NCBI GenBank assembly: GCA_964540655.1 | Contig: CAZINR010000026.1 | Coordinates: 1 to 18,195 of the forward strand | DNA length: 18,195 bases | Direction of reading: 5' to 3' | DNA from: CAZQBY01 sp964540655 | Lineage (GTDB): Archaea > Altiarchaeota > Altiarchaeia > JAFGQM01 | Shown: positions 6,609 through 14,000 of the stretch, in pieces | Position numbering within the stretch: the first letter of the stretch is position 1 | Layout of the letters: each line of letters opens with the position of its first letter | Program-made: the position numbers and the translations under genes | Notes under the pieces: generated by a model | What the model was told of the DNA's origin: nothing | Seen by the model: only the letters and a program-made list of their open reading frames with translations | Database searches by the model: none

Positions 6609-8273
6609 TCAGAGCCCCGACTTTCTGACTATCCTCATTACCATAATCAGACCCAGCAGCATCGACACCAGAAACCCGAAGGCGCCGATTAAGGGCAGGT
6701 TGAGATACTCCGGCCCTATGGCGCCGGCGTGGATTATTAGCGCGCTGCCCATGATGAGCGCGGCCAGCAGGATGCTTGCGGCTATGCGATTGCTCACCCT
6801 GTCCAACTCCCTTATCAGCTCGTCCAGATGCTTGAACTCTATGCTCAGGGAGCCCTTCTCCAGCGCGGCCGCGAATTTGCGCAGAGACCGGGGCAGCCTG
6901 CCGACAGTCCGCAATATGTCGACTATGCTTATTCTCATATTCTCGAGCTCTTTCTTGCCGATAGCCGCCAGGCCGCGCAAACCGGTGAAGTAGGAATGGA
7001 CGTGCTCCACCATATCCATCTTGGGAGCAAGCTGTCTGCTCAAACCCTCCATCTCGATGAACGACCTTATCAGAAGCGCGTACTCTTGGGGAAGTCTCAT
7101 CTTGTGCTTCCTGAACAGCTCCAGCACCTTCTCCAGACCGCCCGACAAGTCGGCCTTCCCCGTCTGGTAGTAGAGTATGTGCAAATCCTCCAGCTCCCTC
7201 GCCAGTTTCTCTTTGTCGACATCTTCCGGTAGTATCTCTCCCACCTGCAGACTCTCGATCAGGCTGCGGGATTCGCCGTTCATCATGTATATGAGTATCT
7301 CGCTCAGGTTGTAGCTGAACTCCCGGCTCAGATGCTTCATCAGGCCGAAGTCCAGGTAGCAGATGACGTCGTCCTTCAGGACCAGTATGTTGGAGGGATG
7401 GGGATCTCCATGGAAGAACCGGTCCTCGAACACCTGCTTGAGATAGCTGTCGATTATCCTCCTGGCCACCTCCTCGTTGCGCTCTTCGCCCTTGTTGTGG
7501 AAGAGCTCTTTCACTTTCACACCGTCGACATATTCCATGACCAGCAGGTTCTCGGTGCTGTATTTCCAGTAAACCTCAGGGACCTTGACAGTGGATTCGC
7601 TCTTGAAATTCTTCTTGAACTTGTCGGCGTACCTACCCTCGAAACGGTAGTCTATCTCCCTCTCCAGCCCCCTCTCGAATTCCTCTATCAGCCCGGGAAG
7701 ATTGTATGACTTCAGGTCCGGGTCGTTGATGAGCATGAATTTCACCATATGTTTCATCAATCGGATATCCTGCTTCATGACCTTCTCTATCCCGGGCCGC
7801 TGTATCTTGAACACGACCTTCTCCCCGCCCTTGAGGACCGCCCGGTGCACCTGGCCCAACGACGCCGACGCCAGCGGGGCCTTTCTAACCGATTTGAACA
7901 CCTTGGCATAAGGCTTGCCCAGCTCCTTCTCCAACTCTAGCTCCACAATGTCCCACTTCAAAGGCGGGGCTTTGTCCTGCAAGTTGGAGAGCTCCTCAAC
8001 ATACTCCTTCGGCAGGATGTCCTCTCTGGTGCTCAGGGTCTGGCCGAATTTTATGAATATGGGCCCAAGCTCCTCGAATGTCTTCCTCAGGCGGACAGGC
8101 TTGGACATGTCCAGGGACTTGCTCTTGCCGTAGAAGCCCGCCTTTTTGAGCAGTCCCGCTATCTTGTGTTTCTCGACGGCCCCGTCAACCAGGGGTCCGA
8201 ACTCGTATTTCACAAAGACGCCTATTATCTCAGAAAGCCGCTCCAAATCCCCCCTCTCGTCGTCCAGGACCAT
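6609..8273 (-). CDS. UbiB/AarF (ABC1) family atypical protein kinase-like protein, membrane-anchored
   Basis: A 554-residue protein with the UbiB family signature in order: KFGQ (75-78) within the KxGQ helix, the Ala-rich ATP loop replaced by PLASASLGQVH (133-143), catalytic-type Lys156 (VFKIQRP), the ExD-like LEREIDYR (203-210), HGDPHPSN (288-295, catalytic-loop Asp290) and LDFG (307-310). The C-terminus has two hydrophobic helices (about 498-518 and 527-547) that anchor it in the membrane. Bacterial and mitochondrial members support ubiquinone synthesis as ATPases; in archaea the role is unknown and probably concerns isoprenoid lipids or quinones. It follows the phasin-like gene by 8 nt and is probably in one operon with it. 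The start at 8273 gives an acidic N-terminus right after that gene. Confidence 0.93.
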   Translation of the reverse strand: MVLDDERGDLERLSEIIGVFVKYEFGPLVDGAVEKHKIAGLLKKAGFYGKSKSLDMSKPVRLRKTFEELGPIFIKFGQTLSTREDILPKEYVEELSNLQDKAPPLKWDIVELELEKELGKPYAKVFKSVRKAPLASASLGQVHRAVLKGGEKVVFKIQRPGIEKVMKQDIRLMKHMVKFMLINDPDLKSYNLPGLIEEFERGLEREIDYRFEGRYADKFKKNFKSESTVKVPEVYWKYSTENLLVMEYVDGVKVKELFHNKGEERNEEVARRIIDSYLKQVFEDRFFHGDPHPSNILVLKDDVICYLDFGLMKHLSREFSYNLSEILIYMMNGESRSLIESLQVGEILPEDVDKEKLARELEDLHILYYQTGKADLSGGLEKVLELFRKHKMRLPQEYALLIRSFIEMEGLSRQLAPKMDMVEHVHSYFTGLRGLAAIGKKELENMRISIVDILRTVGRLPRSLRKFAAALEKGSLSIEFKHLDELIRELDRVSNRIAASILLAALIMGSALIIHAGAIGPEYLNLPLIGAFGFLVSMLLGLIMVMRIVRKSGL

Positions 8274-8281
8274 CCACGGGT

Positions 8282-8620
8282 TCAGCCGGACCTCTTCTGT
8301 TTCCGGGACTTCAGTTGCTTTCTGAGGGAACTAACCTCTTTCTTCAGTCTGTCATAGTCCTCTTTCCTCACAAGGCCCGCCTCTTTCAGGGTCCTGTCGA
8401 TCCTCCTGTCTATCTCTTTCTCAAGCGCTTCCCTCTCCTTCAGCTTGTCGTCTATCATCTCCTTGACCAGCTTTTCAGCTTCCTTCTCATCCAGCACGCC
8501 ATCCTTTTTCAACTGGTCGAGGTATTTCTGGACCTTTTTCTCGGCCAGGAGGCTCAGCCCGACCCCCAGAAGGAAACCCTTCTTTAATAGTTTTTCCATT
8601 TTCGTATCTAAGGCATCCAC
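8282..8620 (-). CDS. Small phasin-like helical protein upstream of UbiB
   Basis: A 112-residue, highly charged, all-helical protein. A short hydrophobic stretch (about residues 14-24, GFLLGVGLSLL) is followed by a long amphipathic, coiled-coil-like region ending in a basic tail (KSRKQKRSG). This architecture, and its position just before a UbiB-type gene, match the phasin-like family often found beside AarF homologues; sequence similarity was not tested. ATG 8620 has a possible TATA (TAATAAATG, 8645-8653, minus strand) about 29 bp upstream, so a leaderless start fits. The second in-frame Met (8599, MEKLLKKG) is an alternative. A role as a membrane-surface partner of UbiB is inference from context. 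Confidence 0.75.
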   Translation of the reverse strand: MDALDTKMEKLLKKGFLLGVGLSLLAEKKVQKYLDQLKKDGVLDEKEAEKLVKEMIDDKLKEREALEKEIDRRIDRTLKEAGLVRKEDYDRLKKEVSSLRKQLKSRKQKRSG

Positions 8621-8644
8621 CTCATTGAATTAGAACAGAGTCCG

Positions 8645-8653
8645 TAATAAATG
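8645..8653 (-). promoter_or_regulatory. Probable TATA box for the phasin-like/ubiB operon
   Basis: On the minus strand this reads CATTTATTA, centred about 29 bp before the ATG at 8620, consistent with a leaderless mRNA. It is only moderately TATA-like. Confidence 0.35.
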
Positions 8654-8693
8654 CGGGCTTTGGATTTTTTTTGTTGGCTGAGAGGCCCCATCA

Positions 8694-8702
8694 TTTTTAT
8701 AA
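8694..8702 (+). promoter_or_regulatory. Probable TATA box for the ribosomal-protein operon
   Basis: TTTTTATAA sits in a divergent intergenic region (8621-8809). Transcription would start near 8724, giving a 5' leader of about 85 nt before uL3, which is long for an archaeon. No Shine-Dalgarno sequence is evident before the uL3 ATG. Confidence 0.5.
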
Positions 8703-8760
8703 GGGACCCTTCTAATTAACCGCTTTTTTTCTAGCGTTGAATCGAAGCATCCGTCCAGAC

Positions 8761-8786
8761 GCAGACGCAGCTTCGTCTATGTCTGC
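8761..8786 (+). promoter_or_regulatory. Hairpin in the uL3 mRNA leader
   Basis: GCAGAC (8761-8766) can pair with GTCTGC (8781-8786). A competing inner pairing is AGACG (8763-8767) with CGTCT (8774-8778). The two exclude each other. Ribosomal-protein leaders often bind one of their own products, so a control element is possible, but only the pairing itself is seen. Confidence 0.3.
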
Positions 8787-8809
8787 AATCATAGGCATCA
8801 CTTTCAACA

Positions 8810-9811
8810 ATGGCCAAGTACCACAAGCCGAGGGCCGGCTCTCTCGGCTTCTCACCGAGGGTCAGGGCGAAGAAGCAGACGCCCACCATAGGCAACTACG
8901 CTCCCAGCGGAGAGCCTGTGGCCCAGGGCTTCCTAGGCTATAAAGCCGGCATGACCCACGTGCTGGCCAAAGACCTCGACAAGAACTCCCCCACCCACAA
9001 CTTCGACATCCAGATCCCCGTCACCATCCTCGACTGCCCCCCGCTGACCGTCGTCGGGATACGCGCTTATGTCGACGGATACAACGGCCTGGAGGTGCTC
9101 ACGGACGCCCTGGCCGAGAAGCTCGACAAGGACCTCGGGCGCGCGATTTCACTGCCCAAGAAATCCAACACCCAGGAGAACCTCAAGAAAATTGAAGACA
9201 GCATCGACAAGATAGCCAAAATCGTCCTGCTTGTGGCCACCCAGCCCCGAAAATCGGGCATCGGCAAGAAGAAGCCGGAGCTCATGGAGCTGGGCATAGG
9301 CGGAGACCCCGCCGCGCAGCTGGAGTACGCCAAGGGCGTGCTGGGCAGGGAGCTTCACGTCAAAGACCTGTTCAACGAGTCCGATATAATCGACGCCATA
9401 GCGGTAACAAAAGGCAAGGGCTTCCAGGGACCCATCAAGAGGTGGGGCATCAAGATACAGAAGAGGAAGGCCAAGAGGGCCGGGCACATGAGGCACGTGG
9501 GCTCGATAGGGGGGTGGAACCCCTCCAACCTCAGCTGGCTGGCGCCGATGGCCGGCCAGATGGGCTACCACAACCGGGTGGATTTCAACAAGTACATAGT
9601 AAAGATGGGCGAGAAGGGCGAGGAGATAAACCCCGACGGCGGCTTCGCCGGCTACGGGCTGGTGAAGGGCGAGTACATCTTGGTCATGGGTTCGGTGCCC
9701 GGGCCGAAAAAGCGCGCGGTGGCGATAAGAAAGGCCATAAGGCCGTCCGAAGAGAAGGCGCCTTCAATATCCGTGGACCACATCTCACTATCATCTTCAC
9801 AAGGCACCTGA
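8810..9811 (+). CDS. rpl3: Large ribosomal subunit protein uL3
   Basis: A 333-residue uL3 of normal archaeal length. It starts with MAKYHKPRAGSLGFSPR and contains the archaeal landmarks GYKAGMTHV, a long basic central part (KGKGFQGPIKRWG, residues about 203-215) and GHMRHVGSIGGWNPSN, the loop that reaches toward the peptidyl transferase centre. The C-terminus (GSVPGPKKRAV) matches the family. uL3 is an early 23S rRNA-binding assembly protein. It is first in the cluster, behind a TATA box and an 85-nt leader. Its TGA overlaps the uL4 ATG by one base (TGATG). Confidence 0.98.
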   Translation: MAKYHKPRAGSLGFSPRVRAKKQTPTIGNYAPSGEPVAQGFLGYKAGMTHVLAKDLDKNSPTHNFDIQIPVTILDCPPLTVVGIRAYVDGYNGLEVLTDALAEKLDKDLGRAISLPKKSNTQENLKKIEDSIDKIAKIVLLVATQPRKSGIGKKKPELMELGIGGDPAAQLEYAKGVLGRELHVKDLFNESDIIDAIAVTKGKGFQGPIKRWGIKIQKRKAKRAGHMRHVGSIGGWNPSNLSWLAPMAGQMGYHNRVDFNKYIVKMGEKGEEINPDGGFAGYGLVKGEYILVMGSVPGPKKRAVAIRKAIRPSEEKAPSISVDHISLSSSQGT

Positions 9812-10857
9812 TGGCAGCGAAGAAGAAGACCAAAGGAACCGAGAAGGCCGAGAAGTCGAAGGCAGGCAGGAAATCGAAGAAGGCCAAAAGTAAGGCCGAA
9901 AAATCCGGAAGCAAGGCCAAGCAGACTAAGAGCAAGACCTCGAAGGCCTCCGCAGCCAAGAAGACCTCAAAGGCAGGAAAGACTTCCAGGACCGAAGACC
10001 GAGGACCGAAGACCGCAAAGGTCGCCAGGACCGAAGACCGAGGACCGAAGACCGCAAAGAAAAGCTCTGCCAAGGCAGACGTGCTCAGCATCAAGGGCTC
10101 CAAGAAGGGCCAGGTTGAGCTGCCGGAGGCGTTTTCCGCCGAGTTCCGCCCAGACATAATACAGCGCGCATTCGTTTTCGAGCAGTCTCTGGAGAGGCAG
10201 CCCTACGGCTCCGACCCGCGCGCAGGCTTCAGGACCACCGCCGATTATTATTCAAGGAGGAGAAACTATTACCGCCTGACAGTCAACAGGGGCATATCCA
10301 GACTGCCCCGCCAGAAGAGGCCCGGCGGAGGGCTGGGCGAGGTCAGGCGCGTCCCCCAGTCGAGGGGCGGACACCGCGCGCACCCGCCCAAGGCCGAGAA
10401 GAAGTGGGCCAAGAAGATGAACGAGAAGGAGTGGATACTGGCCCTCAATTCCGCCATAGGCGCCACTACCGACCTCGAGCTCGTCAGGGGCAACGGCAGA
10501 AGCCATGAAATCAAGGATTTAAGTCTCCCACTAATCATCGAGGACTCTTTCGAGTCCGTCAAGAAGGCGAGTGAAGTCTCGCAGGTCTTCGAGAAGCTGG
10601 GGCTTTCCGGCGACGTCGAGAGGGCCAGCGGAACGAAGACCAAGGCCGGCAAGGCGAGGACCGGCAAGAAGAAGAGGAAGACCTCTGTCCTCGTGGTCGT
10701 ATCCGGCGACTGCCCGGCGATGAAGGCCGCGGGGAACCTGGCCGGAGTGGACGTGGTCGATGTGGGCGGGCTGAGCGTGAGCCTGCTGGCCCCGGGCGGC
10801 AAGCCGGGGAGGCTGGCCCTCTGGACCGAGAAAGCAATAAAGGAGATATCATCTTAA
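9811..10857 (+). CDS. rpl4: Large ribosomal subunit protein uL4 with a long Lys/Ala-rich N-terminal extension
   Basis: A 348-residue protein. The conserved uL4 part begins near residue 89 (ADVLSIKG, then VELPEAFSAEFRPDIIQRAF) and includes the tunnel loop RPGGGLGEVRRVPQSRGGHRAHPP and a C-terminal alpha/beta domain. Residues 1-88 are low-complexity Lys/Ser/Ala sequence not found in ordinary uL4. They contain RTEDRGPKTAK twice, encoded by an exact 35-bp DNA repeat. The start at 9811 overlaps the uL3 stop (TGATG), and the next in-frame ATG, if any, would not preserve the core, so the extension is probably translated. A second Lys-rich insert (TKTKAGKARTGKKKRK) lies in the C-terminal domain. uL4 binds 23S rRNA and lines the exit tunnel. 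Confidence 0.96.
   Translation: MAAKKKTKGTEKAEKSKAGRKSKKAKSKAEKSGSKAKQTKSKTSKASAAKKTSKAGKTSRTEDRGPKTAKVARTEDRGPKTAKKSSAKADVLSIKGSKKGQVELPEAFSAEFRPDIIQRAFVFEQSLERQPYGSDPRAGFRTTADYYSRRRNYYRLTVNRGISRLPRQKRPGGGLGEVRRVPQSRGGHRAHPPKAEKKWAKKMNEKEWILALNSAIGATTDLELVRGNGRSHEIKDLSLPLIIEDSFESVKKASEVSQVFEKLGLSGDVERASGTKTKAGKARTGKKKRKTSVLVVVSGDCPAMKAAGNLAGVDVVDVGGLSVSLLAPGGKPGRLALWTEKAIKEISS
9986..10059 (+). repeat. Tandem 35-bp direct repeat inside the uL4 N-terminal extension
   Basis: The 35-bp sequence starting CCAGGACCGAAGACCGAGG occurs at 9986-10020 and, without change, at 10025-10059, a period of 39 bp (13 codons). Each copy also contains GGACCGAAGACCG twice. Because the period is a multiple of three, the duplication keeps the frame. 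Confidence 0.95.
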
Positions 10858-10858
10858 A

Positions 10859-11107
10859 ATGACACTGCTGCATCCGATACTCACGGAAAAGTCGTTCGAC
10901 CTCCTGGAGAGGGAGAACAAGATAGTCTTCGCGGTGGAGGACGGCGCCACCAAGACGGAGATAAGGGATGCGGTAGAGAAGGACTATGAAGTCAAGGTGG
11001 ACTCGGTGAACGTGATTAACGACTTCAGGCGCGGAAAGAAGGCGATAGTCAAGCTAAAGCCGGACTTCGAGGCCGGCAAGATTATTTCGGATTTAGGACT
11101 GATGTGA
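10859..11107 (+). CDS. rpl23: Large ribosomal subunit protein uL23
   Basis: An 82-residue uL23 of normal archaeal size. The conserved HPILTEKS start, the VAxxATKxEI-type helix (AVEDGATKTEIRDAVEKDYEVKV) and VNVINDFRRGKKAIVKL are all present. It binds 23S rRNA domain III beside the exit tunnel, where it contacts SRP and other nascent-chain factors. One base separates it from the uL4 stop, and it ends in ATGTGA, four bases before the uL2 ATG. Confidence 0.97.
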   Translation: MTLLHPILTEKSFDLLERENKIVFAVEDGATKTEIRDAVEKDYEVKVDSVNVINDFRRGKKAIVKLKPDFEAGKIISDLGLM

Positions 11108-11111
11108 TAAG

Positions 11112-11858
11112 ATGGGCAAAAGACTGATTCAGCAGGCAAGAGGGAAGGGAGGACCGGCCTATGGCGTGCCCAGCCACCGCTTCAAATCCGAGTGCAAGTA
11201 CATGCCTCTGAAAGAGTTCAAGAAGGGCGGAATAATGCAGGTCATAGATTTGGTAAGCGACCCCGTCAGGACCGCCCCCCTCATGAAGCTCATGACCGAG
11301 GATTTCGACGTGATATATATGATAGCTCCAAACGGCATCAGCGTCAACGACATAATCGAGTTCGGCGATGGAGCGCCCATAAGCCCCGGCAATATACTCA
11401 CGATAGAGAACATACCGGAAGGGACTCCGATCTACAACATCGAGAAGGTGTCGGGGGATGGCGGCAAGCTGGTCAGGACCTCCGGGCTCTCCGCTTCCGT
11501 GCTTTCCCAGGACAGGGAGAGGAAAAAGACTGTGGTAAAGTTGCCATCCAAGCGCAAAAAGGACGTGGACTTCGGGTGCAGGGCTACCATAGGCAGCATA
11601 GCCGGGAGCGGCAGGCCGGACAAGCCTTTCGTCAAGGCGGGCAACCACTACAAGGACAAGAGGTCTAGGGGCAAGCTATATCCGAGGACGTCCGCGACTT
11701 CTATGAACGCCATAGACCACCCGTTCGGCGGGAGGACCAGCATAGGGCGCTCAAGTTCATCAAAGAGGAACGCTCCGCCTGGAGCCAAGGTGGGCAAGAT
11801 AGCCCCGAAGAGGACGGGCGTGAGGCGGAAACGAGCTAAGGAGAAGACCAATGGCTAA
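11112..11858 (+). CDS. rpl2: Large ribosomal subunit protein uL2
   Basis: A 248-residue uL2. It starts MGKRLIQQARGKGGPAY and shows the RNA-binding OB-fold, then an SH3-like domain (SVLSQDRERKKTVVKLPSKRKK), and the active-site-proximal SMNAIDHPFGG. HPFGG rather than bacterial HPHGG is what archaea usually have, and the functionally important first His is kept. The C-terminus is basic (KRTGVRRKRAKEKTNG). uL2 is needed for subunit joining and the peptidyl transferase centre. Its end overlaps the uS19 start by 8 bp. Confidence 0.98.
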   Translation: MGKRLIQQARGKGGPAYGVPSHRFKSECKYMPLKEFKKGGIMQVIDLVSDPVRTAPLMKLMTEDFDVIYMIAPNGISVNDIIEFGDGAPISPGNILTIENIPEGTPIYNIEKVSGDGGKLVRTSGLSASVLSQDRERKKTVVKLPSKRKKDVDFGCRATIGSIAGSGRPDKPFVKAGNHYKDKRSRGKLYPRTSATSMNAIDHPFGGRTSIGRSSSSKRNAPPGAKVGKIAPKRTGVRRKRAKEKTNG

Positions 11859-12249
11859 GAAAGAGTTCGCATTCCACGGAAAATCCCTTGCAGAGCTGCA
11901 GTCGATGGGTTTAGAGGACTTCTTGAAGCTCCTGCCGTCCAGGCAGAGAAGGAGCATCAAGAGGATGCTCGCGGCCAAGGCGGACGACGAGCGGTTCAAG
12001 CTCTACAAGAAGATAAAGAGCGGCGCGAAGAAGGCAAAGACCCACTGCAGGGACTTCGTGATTCTGCCTGAGATGGTGGGGATGACGATCTCGGTGCACA
12101 ACGGCAAGGAATTCCAGGACCTCATGATAAAAGAGAAGATGATAGGGCATTTCCTGGGCGAGTTCGCTTTGACCAGGGCGTTCCTCAAGCACTCGACGCC
12201 CGGGATCGGCGCATCCAGGTCGACCAAATTCGTATCGGTGAGAGCATGA
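11851..12249 (+). CDS. rps19: Small ribosomal subunit protein uS19
   Basis: A 132-residue uS19 with the archaeal/eukaryotic-type N-terminal helix (SLAELQSMGLEDFLKLLPSRQRRSIKR) followed by the conserved core: KAKTHCRDFVILPEMVGMTI, VHNGKEF, MIGHFLGEFALTR and a C-terminal HSTPGIGASRSTKFVSV. It sits in the 30S head near the decoding site. It overlaps uL2 by 8 bp and uL22 by 4 bp (ATGA). Confidence 0.97.
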   Translation: MAKKEFAFHGKSLAELQSMGLEDFLKLLPSRQRRSIKRMLAAKADDERFKLYKKIKSGAKKAKTHCRDFVILPEMVGMTISVHNGKEFQDLMIKEKMIGHFLGEFALTRAFLKHSTPGIGASRSTKFVSVRA

Positions 12250-12698
12250 AGATAGGATATGCGCACACTCCGGAAAACGAAGGCTTCGTCGCCAAGGCCA
12301 CCGGCAGGGAGATGCGGGTCAAGTTCAAGGACTGCGTGGAGATATGCGCCGCCATCAAGGGCATGAAGGCCGAGAAGGCCCGCGACTATCTCCAGGGCGT
12401 CCTGGACGGCAAGGCGCTTATACCCATCAAGAAGACCAAGACTCAGAGGGGCCACAAGAAGGGCATGAAGCCCTACGGCAAGCGGCCGGTCAAAGCTGCC
12501 GGGGCGGTGCTGGACGTGCTGAGGTCCGCCATGTCGAACGCCGAGTTCAAGGGACTTGACGTCGAGAACTGCGTGGTGACGTCTGCCCTGGCGCAGAGGG
12601 GCCACAAGGTGAGGAGGGCCAAGCCCAAGGGCAGGCACGCGATATTCGAGGTGCATCTGACTACCGTTCAGATATTCATAGAGGAGATCTCAGAATAA
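12246..12698 (+). CDS. rpl22: Large ribosomal subunit protein uL22
   Basis: A 150-residue uL22. Features are the archaeal-type beginning (MKIGYAHTP), the helical core (KDCVEICAAIKGMKAEKARDYLQ), a basic insertion RGHKKGMKPYGKRPVKAAG, and the tunnel-lining beta hairpin RGHKVRRAKPKGRHAIFEVHLT. It binds 23S rRNA and lines the exit tunnel constriction with uL4. It starts in the ATGA overlap with uS19 and ends in TAATG shared with uS3. Confidence 0.97.
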   Translation: MKIGYAHTPENEGFVAKATGREMRVKFKDCVEICAAIKGMKAEKARDYLQGVLDGKALIPIKKTKTQRGHKKGMKPYGKRPVKAAGAVLDVLRSAMSNAEFKGLDVENCVVTSALAQRGHKVRRAKPKGRHAIFEVHLTTVQIFIEEISE

Positions 12699-13750
12699 TG
12701 GCAATCGAAAGACTTTTCGTGGGCGAAGGAGTCAAAGAGGTCGAGGTCAAGAGATACCTCAGGCGCGAGCTCAAAAGAGCGGGACTCGCGGAGATACTGA
12801 TACAGAGGACGCCGCTTGTCACTCGCATAGTCATATACTGCGACCGCCCCGCCCTTGTCATCGGGCGGAAGGGCTCTAACGTCAAAGAGACCACCCGCAT
12901 AATAGAGCAGGATTTCAGGATAGAGAAGCCGGAGATAGAGGTCAAGAAGGTGGACAACCCCAACCTCGAGCCGAACATAGTGGCCTACAGGATAGCATCC
13001 GCCCTGGAGAGGGGCATGCACTCCAGGAAGGTGGGCTACAAGGCCCTCCAGGCCATAATGAGGAGTGGCGCCAAGGGCGCGGAAATAGTAATGTCGGGCA
13101 AGCTCGTCGGAAAGGGCGGTCGGTCGAGGGTCCTCAAGATGAAGGCGGGTTATCTTAAAAAGTGCGGCAAGCCGGCTATAGAGCAGGTCATGCACGGCAG
13201 GACCATAGCCTCCTGCAAGCCGGGAGTCATCGGCGTGGAAGTCAGCGTGGTCCCGAGCAACGTCCACTTCCCCGATGAGATAAACATCGTCAGTCCCGAA
13301 GACTTTGAGATAGAGGAAGCCGTAGTCGAGGCTTCTGGAGAGGAGAAGGCCGAGGAGACGCCGGACAAAGGGCTGCCTAACAAGGAAGAGAAGAAGGAAA
13401 AGAAGAAGCCGGCAGAGAAGAAGCCCGGGGAAAAGAAAGAGGTCAAAGAAGAGAAGAAGCCGGCCAGGAAAACCGGGCCCAAGGATAAAGAGGATTCCAA
13501 GAAGAAAACTTCCAAGAAGGGCGAGCCTGACATGAAGAAGTCAGAATCCAAGAAGGTGCCGGCGAAAGAGGAGGGGAAGCCGGCAGAAGAGAAAAAGGCC
13601 TCCGGGAAGAAGGAAGAGAAGAAGGTTTCCAAGAAAGAGGAAACGGAAGAGAAGAACTCCGCGAAGCCGGCAAAGAAGGCCGCGAAGAAACCGAAGGCGG
13701 AGAAAAAGGTCTCGAAGACCAAGAAGAAAAAGGAGGCCAAGAAGAAATAA
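12698..13750 (+). CDS. rps3: Small ribosomal subunit protein uS3 with a long Lys/Glu-rich C-terminal tail
   Basis: A 350-residue uS3, longer than the usual 200-230 or so. The ordinary part spans residues 1 to about 203: N-terminal KH domain with the GxxG loop VIGRKGSNV (54-62), GAKGAEIVMSGKLVGKGG, then GVIGVEVSVVPSNVHFPDEINIV. From about residue 205 to the end there is a very acidic-then-basic tail made almost only of K, E, P, A and S, with repeated PAEKKPGEKKEVKEEKKPA-like units. uS3 lies at the mRNA entry of the 30S subunit, so a disordered tail would stand near incoming mRNA. It overlaps its neighbours by one base on both sides (TAATG). Confidence 0.97.
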   Translation: MAIERLFVGEGVKEVEVKRYLRRELKRAGLAEILIQRTPLVTRIVIYCDRPALVIGRKGSNVKETTRIIEQDFRIEKPEIEVKKVDNPNLEPNIVAYRIASALERGMHSRKVGYKALQAIMRSGAKGAEIVMSGKLVGKGGRSRVLKMKAGYLKKCGKPAIEQVMHGRTIASCKPGVIGVEVSVVPSNVHFPDEINIVSPEDFEIEEAVVEASGEEKAEETPDKGLPNKEEKKEKKKPAEKKPGEKKEVKEEKKPARKTGPKDKEDSKKKTSKKGEPDMKKSESKKVPAKEEGKPAEEKKASGKKEEKKVSKKEETEEKNSAKPAKKAAKKPKAEKKVSKTKKKKEAKKK

Positions 13751-13962
13751 TGGCCATACTGAGATTAAGAGAGATAAGGGAGATGTCGGAGCAGCAGATG
13801 ACCGATAAGATAAAAGAGCTCAAAACCGAGCTTGGCAAGATGAAGAGCCAGGTCAGGTCGGGCGGGGCCCCCGAGAACCCGGGCAAGATGAGGGGCATAA
13901 GGCGGACGATTGCGCGCCTTGAGACCATCCGGGCGGAAAAGGCAAAGACTGGGGGCAAATAG
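13750..13962 (+). CDS. rpl29: Large ribosomal subunit protein uL29
   Basis: A 70-residue, two-helix uL29 (LRLREIREMSEQQMTDKIKELKTEL ... NPGKMRGIRRTIARLETIRAEK) of normal length. It lies near the exit tunnel with uL23. Its ATG overlaps the uS3 stop (TAATG). A 38-bp gap with a TATA box follows it. Confidence 0.95.
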   Translation: MAILRLREIREMSEQQMTDKIKELKTELGKMKSQVRSGGAPENPGKMRGIRRTIARLETIRAEKAKTGGK

Positions 13963-13966
13963 ACCA

Positions 13967-13974
13967 TTTATATA
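13967..13974 (+). promoter_or_regulatory. Internal TATA box for aIF1 and downstream genes
   Basis: TTTATATA lies in the only clear AT-rich gap of the cluster (13963-14000), centred about 30 bp before the ATG of aIF1. A start at the usual distance would produce a leaderless mRNA for aIF1. The first half of the cluster may also read through. Confidence 0.6.
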
Positions 13975-14000
13975 CCCTAATAGTCAAACTACATCAAATA

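Noticed and set aside
6376..6993. Plus-strand open frame of 205 codons over the hairpins and the ubiB end
   Set aside because: It is made of the tRNA, the repeats and the reverse strand of the UbiB-like gene; its sequence shows no protein-like features.
8665..8672. T8 run as a transcription terminator
   Set aside because: It lies between two divergent genes, so no plus-strand transcript is expected to end there.
9442..9810. Upstream extension of uL4 over uL3
   Set aside because: The frame is open there, but it lies entirely inside uL3, and the TGATG junction gives a natural start at 9811.
13150..13967. Long minus-strand open frames opposite the uS3 tail and uL29
   Set aside because: They are shadows of Lys/Glu-rich codons, which read as Phe/Ser/Leu on the other strand.
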